From the NCBI GenBank assembly GCA_013368325.1, contig JAACJK010000089.1, positions 1 through 27,028 of the forward strand: a stretch of DNA of 27,028 nucleotides, written 5' to 3'. Shown in pieces: positions 20,273-27,028 of this stretch; positions within the stretch are counted from its first letter, which is position 1; each line of letters opens with the position of its first letter. Origin of the DNA: Ephemerocybe angulata. Its lineage: Eukaryota; Basidiomycota; Agaricomycetes; Agaricales; Psathyrellaceae. A program made the position numbers and the translations under genes. A model generated the notes under the pieces. It searched no databases. It saw nothing but the letters and a program-made list of their open reading frames with translations, and had not been told where the DNA came from.

Positions 20273-22996
20273 ATGCCCTCTCTTGCGAAAGCATCCCGTT
20301 CAACCATTCAACCACGGATTCACTGGACTCGTGCTCGTGCAAGGGCTGCTCAAGCCATTGAACGCGAACCGTCTGTCGCGAATTCAGACTCGCCAATTGG
20401 GGTCGGCACGTCCAGCTCGACTAGGACGGCCCCTCCAGTCGAGGAGGCAGAAGATCCGGTCGCAGGTCCACACATGCGGAAGCTAAAGGCAGAAATTGCC
20501 CTGGAGCTAGGCGAAGAAGTTACGATAGTTGGGGAGGAGTGGACCAGGTCCCTTTACGCCGAAGTGGTCGGCGACACTGCTCTTGACGCTTTCCTTGCGT
20601 CTGTGGCCTCGGGATACCGACAGGACGAGGGACGATGGGCGAATCTCCCAAAGGGTCCCTCGGAAGTATCCGAACTCTATGAGCCTATCTTCGACATCGT
20701 CTCCCACATCATCTCCGAACTCGGCGAACCCTGCGGCGAAGGCGCCACCCGGGTGGTGGTGAACTCGCATACCTCCCGATTCACGCAGCCCAAATTCAAG
20801 GCTCTCTGCCCCGATATCTCTATCAAGGCAACAGGTCCTTCCTTTCAACGACGCATGGACAAAGACGATTACCTCGATGGTGTTGGATATGGAAACGTGG
20901 CCTCCGTATTCGATGTGCGACTCGAGGGTCATTCCAACGATGTCGACCAGGCTACACAGGCCGGCTTCTATTGCAGGTCAGTCTCGTCTCCTTTTCCCTG
21001 GGAACTGTCGTTTTTCGCGCCTGCGTTCTGACATAGTGCACCTTTAGGCAAATCTATATGAGACAGCCGAACCGAAACTTCGTTCGTTCTCTTGTCATCA
21101 CCGAGCACAGCGTGCGCATGCTCCACTACGACCGCAGTGGCTTCTACTTTACGCCTCTCATCAACATTCACAATAATCCACGGACGTTCATACGACTTGT
21201 GCTTGGGCTTAGCTCCCCTGACGAATCTGTGCTTGGTTTGGATACCTCGATCCAGTGGACAATCAACCCCGCAACTGGAACGAAAACTGCAGGCATCATC
21301 AAAAGCATCGACGCTGACGGCCAACCAATTACCTACAATCTGGACATGGGCCGACCGCCGTTCTATCGAGGCGATGTCTTTGGGAGGGGTACTACGTGCT
21401 GGTACGCTAATCACCCGGAGACCGGATCCGAGGTTGTGATCAAGGACATTTGGCGAACTCGTGGCAAGACTTCGGAATGCGACTTTCTCGCCGCAGCGCA
21501 AGGAGTCGATGGTGTCGTCCAGATGATCTCCTTCGAGGATCACTGCGCAGAAACGCTGGCTTACCGTCCTCCGGGCTTCAGAGCTGATGGTTTCGAACCT
21601 CGCGTAAAGTCTAGGACGACCATGCCGCATTATGGGAAGTCGATACAACACTTCACATCTCGTTATCAGGTGATATCTGCTCTTCGAGACGCCCTTGCTG
21701 GTAAGCTGTGTTCCTTCCTCTCGTATCTGGTAGCTTCTGACATATCGCCATCTAGGGTACCGTGCTCTACGCGCCAAAGGAATTCTGCATAGGGACGTGT
21801 CATCGCACAACATCCTTCTGGGTTCTCCAGGTGCAGCTCCTGGTCGTCGTGGGGTTCTCATTGACCTTGACATGTCAGCCTGGACATGGGATCTGACGAG
21901 GCTCCGCGCCGAGACTGGACTGGTATGTTCAGAAAGGGGCGTGGCAATCAAGCAGGTTATCTGACATACCTATCCGCAGGGCCAACGGCGATATCAGTCG
22001 ACCGCTGTCTTGCATAACTATCAGTTCAGCCTCCCTCCACGGCATGACCATCTCGATGACCTCGAGTCGTTCTTCCATGTCTTGTGCAACCTAGTACTTC
22101 TGTACGAAGGTCCGGGAGAACAGTCAAAAAAAATGAGAGAAACGCTTGCGAGATGCGAAACGCTGAATGATGTCACCGCTGTGGGAAGCGCGAAGATTAA
22201 TTTTCTGTGTCGCCCCTGGGCTATTCGGTCGTGGTGGGGCCAAGCCTGCAAACAGCTTTTCCGACGATTTCAGATCATGGTAGACGATATCGGCCAACAG
22301 AAGCATTGCTTTTACATGGACGAGACGTTGACTCCGGAAGCAAAACGCGACGGCATGGAAGCGATTGCGGAAGCGAACGAGGATATATATGACAAGGTCA
22401 TCGAGCTGTTCGACGACGCGCTTGCAGCCATCGAAAAAGAGGAAGCTAGTGCTGTACCAGCCACGGCTCCCGCAGACTCTGTTGTCGCCGAAAAGCAGCC
22501 TGCAATCGCTACCAACCTCAAGAGACGTTCGATCGAGGAACACTCTGACGCCCCACCTTCGAAAAGACTGTCCCCGCCAGCCACGACTCAAGCAGACTCT
22601 CCCGTTGCCGCCAAGCAGCCTGCAACCGTCACCAACCTCAAGAGGCGTTCCGTTAAGGAACACCCTGACGCTCCGCCTCCGAAAAGGCCATCCCCTACCA
22701 GCCCAAAGGATTCTGATGCTCCTGAAAACCCTCCTCAAAACATCCGCTCACGCCCCCCTCCCCGGCCCAGCGCGCGTTCAGATCTCGCCGCCGTCCCCAC
22801 GCCAACTCTCGCACCTCCTACTGAGCACTCAAAAGCAGCCTCAGGTCACGGCGACCGGTCCAACTTCAATGGTCTTTCCACCGACGCCTTGCCTAAACGT
22901 ACCCGTCCGACTGCTCGCGTCAATCGCAGGAAGCGTGGTCAAGATGCCTCTCCACCTAAAGCTGTCCGCCGGAGCGCGCGTCTCAATCGTGTTTGA
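20273..22996 (+). CDS. FunK1-5: fungal-type protein kinase, intact
   Basis: The only kinase copy here with a complete frame: exons 20273-20976, 21048-21700, 21756-21922 and 21980-22996, introns of 71, 55 and 57 nt in phases 2, 1, 0, giving 846 aa. Order: IHWTRARARAA motif near residue 20; a helical region (ALELGEEVTIVGEEW); CPDISIKATGPSF...VASVFDVRLE near 180-220; QPNRNFVRSLV; HYDRSGFYF; kinase lysine in VVIKDIWR (about 367); catalytic loop LHRDVSSHNILLG (Asp about 466); DLD in place of DFG (about 489-491), as usual in this family; GQRRYQS; LDDLESFFHVL; WWGQACKQLF. The last 200 or so residues are disordered and basic, with a duplicated 40-residue unit holding LKRRS...KR and an AVRRSARLNRV end. 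A soluble, probably nuclear serine/threonine kinase; target unknown. The PD...ExK-like pattern of FunK1-1 and FunK1-4 is altered to DVR. Confidence 0.92.
22457..22696 (+). repeat. Two 120-bp tandem units in the FunK1-5 tail
   Basis: Units at about 22457-22576 and 22577-22696 encode two similar 40-residue blocks, each with ADS.VA.KQPA..TNLKRRS..EH.DAPP.KR. The period is 120 bp, so the frame is kept. Several silent and missense differences show the duplication is not brand new. It doubles the bipartite basic motif that other copies carry once. Confidence 0.88.
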
Positions 22997-23595
22997 GGTC
23001 CTATAATTTCTTCTGCTCCCTTCGCGCTTTGCCCGCCATGTTTTTAGACCTGTCCCATCGTCATTATCATACCCTTGTAGAGACTTTAGTCGACGTCAGA
23101 TATACATATACCATCATTAGAATACCCTGCATCTCCAAAATGTACTATAGTGAGTGCCTCAGAACGAGCCGAACAAGACTGCTTTTTCAGGAATAACAAC
23201 TATGAGATAGATTCACTTGAACGTGTTACCCATGGCGGGCTTGAGACGACCTGGATCCCTTGCATCCTCGTCTCTCACCGTTCCATACCCCTTCGAAAGA
23301 AAGGAAAGAAAGTCTGCGGGAACTGTTGCCTCCTCCCAGATTCACCATGTCCAGTCGCAGGGATATAATCCGATACGTTGCGGTACTATTACAGTCCATG
23401 ATTTGTATACAAGCTGAGAGAAACAAGTAAGTATGAAAAAGTTAAAGTTGCCGATAACTTCAGTGAGAGATAAGTAAAAGAGTGGTAGAATCAACATGAT
23501 ATGTGCGACTATATAAAGAGTGGACCCTTCTTTAACATAAGGTTAGGTTAAGTGTCTGTGCCAAAATCAACCGCATATCTGGGCTTTGGATGTCT
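22997..23595. other. Convergent intergenic region
   Basis: About 600 bp between the stops of FunK1-5 (plus) and the laccase (minus). Short open frames near 23150-23420 overlap on both strands and resemble nothing I know. It likely holds the two 3' untranslated regions. Confidence 0.45.
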
Positions 23596-25837
23596 TCAAG
23601 GGGGGTTCTCGGCAGGGAACCGGTCGAACTTTGGACAGAGCTGGTCCCAAGCGGCTAGATTGGATGGAAAGTGTTAGAGCCAAAGCAGCAATATACTCGT
23701 AATGAAATATCTTACGAGGGGGTCCTGAGATGCAACAGCCGGAACGTCTTCGGCAAATACGACAGAGAGGCCTCTGTAGCGATCAAATCAGTGGACGATC
23801 CTCATTGAAGTTACAAGTGAACAGGGGACTTACAGGACCATATGCCAGTCAATGTGGCTAATTTTGGGAGATGAAGGCAGGAAAAGACACGGTCGGACTA
23901 ATCAGCAAGGAAGCGGGGGAAAGGGGGATGTGTGACATACCAGTGAAGGATCCACGGGCCCGCATTGTCAGTGGTGAAGCGGATCGTAACATTGTCGCCC
24001 GCATCACCGATGTTGACGACGTCCCGCTTCACAGGGTTGTTGTAGTTGTACGTGGTACTTCCTGCACTCCGAACAACGCTGAAGGCATGCTAAAGAGCTC
24101 AATGTGAGTAAGCAGTTAGAGATTGGTGAAAGTTGAGCGAAGTTTACCCCATGCAAATGAATGGGATGCTGTAGAGATTCGTGATAAGCACACTCGATGT
24201 TCGCTCGAAGATTAGCGCACTCACCGGCGTTCCCGCCGAGCCTCCAGGAATGCTGAGCTCGATGACTTTGTTGCGAGGCAAAGTATACACGCTCCCTGAA
24301 GGGAGCAAGTCCTGCGCAGTCCTAGCCCCGCTGATAAGTTGCAGAAGCACCGGGACGTTCGGAGGCGTAAAGGTAGCGTTGTTCACGGTGAAAATCCCGC
24401 TGGGCAAGAAGTTGACGTCGAGGTTGATATTCACATCCGCAGCGCCAACGCGAGCAGTCCCAGGCGCAGCGTGGTTGGTCAAGGGAGAAAGGCGGGTTTC
24501 GATCATGGGGTTGTCGAAGGGCGAGCGGCTCGTAGTGGGCTCGGCGGTAGGGGCGCCCTGATAGCGCAGGATGGCTGAATTAATCCCTCCGGCGAATCCG
24601 GATTTCCCTACGTTGGGGTTTGCGCGGATCCAGTAGTTATCGACGGGTCGGTTGGCATTTAGGACGAATGAGTAGCGCTGTCCGGCAAAGATTTGGATGG
24701 AGTCGACAGTGAGAGGTTGTACGTTGATGCCGTCGACTTCGATGATAATCTAGAGCAAGCGGTATGGGCGAAAGTACATCGGTTTTAGAGGAAGGTTGAG
24801 CATTACCATGACGTGCCCATCGATTGAGAAGACGAAATTGGGATCACAGGAGATGGAGACGAGGCGGAATCGGTATCGCCTGTTGCGCACGACATTCACG
24901 ATCGCGAGCTCAGCAGCGGGTCCACCGACAAAACGACCCTTTCCATTGATGAGCGTCGAATCGGCTTCAGGAATGGCGGCAAGAGAGGGTGCTGGGCCAT
25001 GATACCAGTCGCCGACCGTGAGGATTGTGCTCTCTAATGCCAATGGAAGGTCAGAGAAGCATAGGCTGTGTGTCTAGCAGGACAGACCATCGTCGATGTC
25101 GTAGCTAGGACTGGCATCAGTGTAGGCTCTAAGTGCTAGAAGCAGCTGAAGTACTCACAGTCCTCGGTGGGGATCGTTGCGATCGTACCGACGAAAGCCC
25201 CTCGCAAGCCGTCGCAGTATTGAGATAGATAATGAGAGTGGTACCAGAAAGTGCCAGCTTGATCGGGTACGCGGAAGTCATAAAGGAAAGAGTTGCCAGG
25301 GGTAATTGGGCACTGTGTAACGCCGACGGGGCCGTCAGCGTATGCGCTTCCTCTTTGGAAGATGCCGTGCCAATGCTTCAAGATTGTCAGCACCGAAGGA
25401 CCATGGTTATCCAATGCGGGGACTTACTATACTTGTGCTTCTCAGCATGGTGGTATCGGTCAACTGGTCAATGACATTCATAGCAAAGTGGTCCCCCTGC
25501 GAAATGGTTCAGCGATCGTATGCTTTTCAGACTGTGGTCAATCGTACCTTGTATCCGCGAACGACGGGCCCGGGGAAGGAGAGACTCGAAGCTGAAGCAC
25601 CAGCAAGCACCGCTCTATACCACGTCGGTCAGTCCAAGTTCCAAAGATCACACTAGAGTGCACTCACGAGCGATTGAAGCCATCAGGCGAAATGACCTTA
25701 TTGGCGATGACGAGTGAAGAGGAGGGTCCTATGGCTCCCGAGGACACGCCTCCAGCTGGGGGTCTATGGGGACGCTGGGGATATGCAAGGATGTGGGGTA
25801 GCGAATGCAGAGCAAGGAGAGTCAGAAACGAAAGCAT
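23596..25837 (-). CDS. Laccase (multicopper oxidase, EC 1.10.3.2)
   Basis: Secreted four-copper oxidase that oxidises phenols and reduces O2 to water. The ATG at 25837 starts a signal peptide ([12 protein letters not shown]...). Twelve exons: 25837-25668, 25614-25548, 25496-25428, 25375-25155, 25104-25088 (17 nt), 25033-24807, 24749-24225, 24168-24148 (21 nt), 24089-23941, 23857-23834 (24 nt), 23773-23716, 23654-23596. Copper ligands: HWHG near residue 103, WYHSH near 146-150, HPIHLHGH near 433-440 and HCHIDWH near 488-494. Leu near 499 sits at the axial type-1 position. About 535 aa, usual for the family. The last junction (donor 23715, acceptor 23655) is out of phase by one base; a lost C in the run at 23718-23720 or use of a donor 19 nt downstream would restore the normal AWDQLCPKF ending. 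Otherwise intact. Confidence 0.93.
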
Positions 25838-26547
25838 GGCGAAGGGGTGCTGTCCTAAGTGTATGTGAGTGAGCGAGGAGAACTGTCCAGAGTCCTCTAT
25901 AGCTGATTCAATAGGCGACCTGTTTGTTGAGGGTCATTCATAGTCGAAGGTTTGGATTTATACCTTTCGTGCAAGCCTACGAAACCGAATACAGCACTAA
26001 TTGAACCAGTGCAGTCGCATGGTAAACACAGCTACAAATTGTTTAAAATCAAATTATAGAAACAGTATGAGCCATGAGTCGAAGAACGGGCGTAAAAGGG
26101 GCCATAAAAGCACAGTACTCTACCTTTGCGGAGAAATAAGCCTCGGTTTGGCTATGACGGGCGGAAGGCTGAATCGGCATTGCGCGCAGCGTCGCGATAA
26201 GCATCGCATACGCAGGTACGGATTGCTGGATACGCAACTGCCTCCTATGCGAGTCACAGTTTCAGTAAAGTGTGCTCGACTGAAGACGCGTCGATAGAGT
26301 GGAAAGAACTCGTACCTCTTATCCGTCGAAACGTCGGAACAGGGATTGCATCATATAAATCAAAATATGTCACAGACTGGTAGCAACACCTATTAGTATC
26401 GCAGCACAGATAACGACTAATGGTTTTCCTGGTCTACGAGGGTGAGTCAAGGCAAAAACGAGGAGCTATGAATGGAGCGTACCGGATCTGACCTGTGCTT
26501 CGTAACCACGGCAGTAAACTAAATCTGGTGTAAGACAGAGCTCAGGC
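25838..26547. other. Intergenic region between divergent laccase and small secreted protein genes
   Basis: About 700 bp holding two TATA-like elements described separately. Open frames at 26001-26297 (plus) and 26049-26237 (minus) are antisense to each other and have no recognisable domain. I see no repeat or RNA gene. Confidence 0.4.
25956..25962 (-). promoter_or_regulatory. TATA-like element (TATAAAT) of the laccase
   Basis: TATAAAT on the minus strand about 120 nt upstream of the laccase ATG, a plausible distance for a fungal core promoter with a short leader. Based on sequence match and position only. Confidence 0.45.
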
Positions 26548-26554
26548 TATATAG
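26548..26554 (+). promoter_or_regulatory. TATA-like element (TATATAG) of the small secreted protein gene
   Basis: TATATAG about 38 nt upstream of the ATG at 26592. Position and sequence fit a core promoter with a very short leader; no other support. Confidence 0.35.
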
Positions 26555-26591
26555 CCCCACGTCGTGAATAGAGAACTCACCAATTTCAAGG

Positions 26592-26895
26592 ATGAAAGTT
26601 AAAGTCCCAATTGCAATCGTCACCGTGCTCGCAACCTTTTTAGTAAGTACCACCCACCGTTCTTGGTTGCCTTCATACTATGAGAGTACTAACTGTGTTT
26701 CAGTGCACGGAAGCACAATGCTTCACTGCAGTTAGAAAGTACAAGCAAATGATCGAGGAATCACCGTATCTCGTCGAGAAAACCACCACATTCGTCTGGG
26801 GGCGAGTTTGCACCAACTCTTCATACTCCACCTCGTTCAATGCAACTGACTTGTTCCTGGCTAGTCCGGAAGAAACTCCACCGGCAACAACATAA
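26592..26895 (+). CDS. Possible small secreted protein
   Basis: Two exons, 26592-26642 and 26704-26895, around a 61-nt intron with a good donor (GTAAGT) and acceptor (TTTCAG), phase 0. The 80-aa product starts with MKVKVPIAIVTVLATFL, a basic-hydrophobic leader typical of a signal peptide, followed by CTEAQC and about 60 polar residues with one more Cys (RVCTN), an Asn-Ser-Ser and an Asn-Ala-Thr site, and an acidic Pro-rich end. The size and layout fit small secreted proteins of basidiomycetes. No family recognised. A minus-strand frame of 101 codons (27005-26700) overlaps it; I prefer the plus strand because of the leader, the clean intron and the upstream TATA-like site. Confidence 0.45.
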
Positions 26896-27028
26896 ACGCC
26901 GGAGAAGTCACTTTCATTTGGGTCGTCTGCTAATAGCCGCGAAGTAATCCTGTTCCGGGGTAGTTTATGAGTGCGGTTACCATACGACGAGGAATAATAT
27001 ATCACTTACTCTTGGTATTGCATTGATC

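Noticed and set aside
20968..21951. A 327-codon open frame on the minus strand opposite FunK1-5
   Set aside because: It is antisense to the conserved kinase exons, crosses their introns and has no recognisable domain; it is a codon-bias shadow.
26700..27005. A 101-codon minus-strand gene at the right end
   Set aside because: It has no leader, intron or domain and overlaps the plus-strand candidate that has a signal peptide-like start, an intron and a TATA-like site. It cannot be fully excluded.
1..27028. CRISPR arrays, rRNA or tRNA genes
   Set aside because: No regularly spaced repeat array, no rRNA-like block and no convincing tRNA arms were seen on either strand; CRISPR would also not be expected in a fungal nuclear genome.

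Overview
This window looks like nuclear DNA of a basidiomycete, most likely an agaricomycete. The genes have many short GT-AG introns of about 50-80 nt. The window holds a family of fungal-type FunK1 protein kinases, which is expanded in mushroom-forming fungi, together with a laccase and a glyoxal oxidase, both secreted copper enzymes typical of lignocellulose or litter decay.

Layout. 1-67 (-): first codons of a FunK1 gene running off the left edge. 837-3564 (-): FunK1-1, with three single-base frameshifts. 4146-6652 (-): glyoxal oxidase with all catalytic residues but about eight small frameshifts. 6653-7778: no assignable gene. 7779-10411 (+): FunK1-2, broken. 10674-12939 (-): FunK1-3, an eroded pseudogene lacking the catalytic HRD aspartate. 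12940-14340: non-coding, between divergent genes. 14341-16610 (+): FunK1-4, intact until a 3,011-bp DNA transposon (16569-19579) interrupts its last exon; the displaced tail lies at 19588-19878. 20273-22996 (+): FunK1-5, the only copy open from end to end (846 aa). 23596-25837 (-): laccase. 26592-26895 (+): possible small secreted protein.

The clearest result is the transposon. It has an exact 8-bp target duplication (AGAGTGCG), imperfect terminal inverted repeats starting GGTGG, and TTGCGGT-rich subterminal repeats. It carries no recognisable transposase. It does carry a gene that looks like a transcription factor: a Gln/Pro/Tyr-rich region, an acidic stretch and a GCM-type (WRKY-GCM1) zinc-binding domain. 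The kinase reading frame is continuous across the insertion point if the element and one target copy are ignored.

The kinases share three intron positions and phases (2, 1, 0) and fall into two subfamilies. The region before the kinase domain carries a PD...(D/E)xK-like signature, complete in FunK1-1 and FunK1-4 and altered in the others. A bipartite basic motif (LKRRS...KR) recurs in every C-terminal tail.

Caveat: many frameshifts, above all in the glyoxal oxidase, are single-base losses, often in short homopolymers, with splice sites preserved. They may be assembly errors rather than decay. FunK1-3 is a pseudogene on independent grounds.
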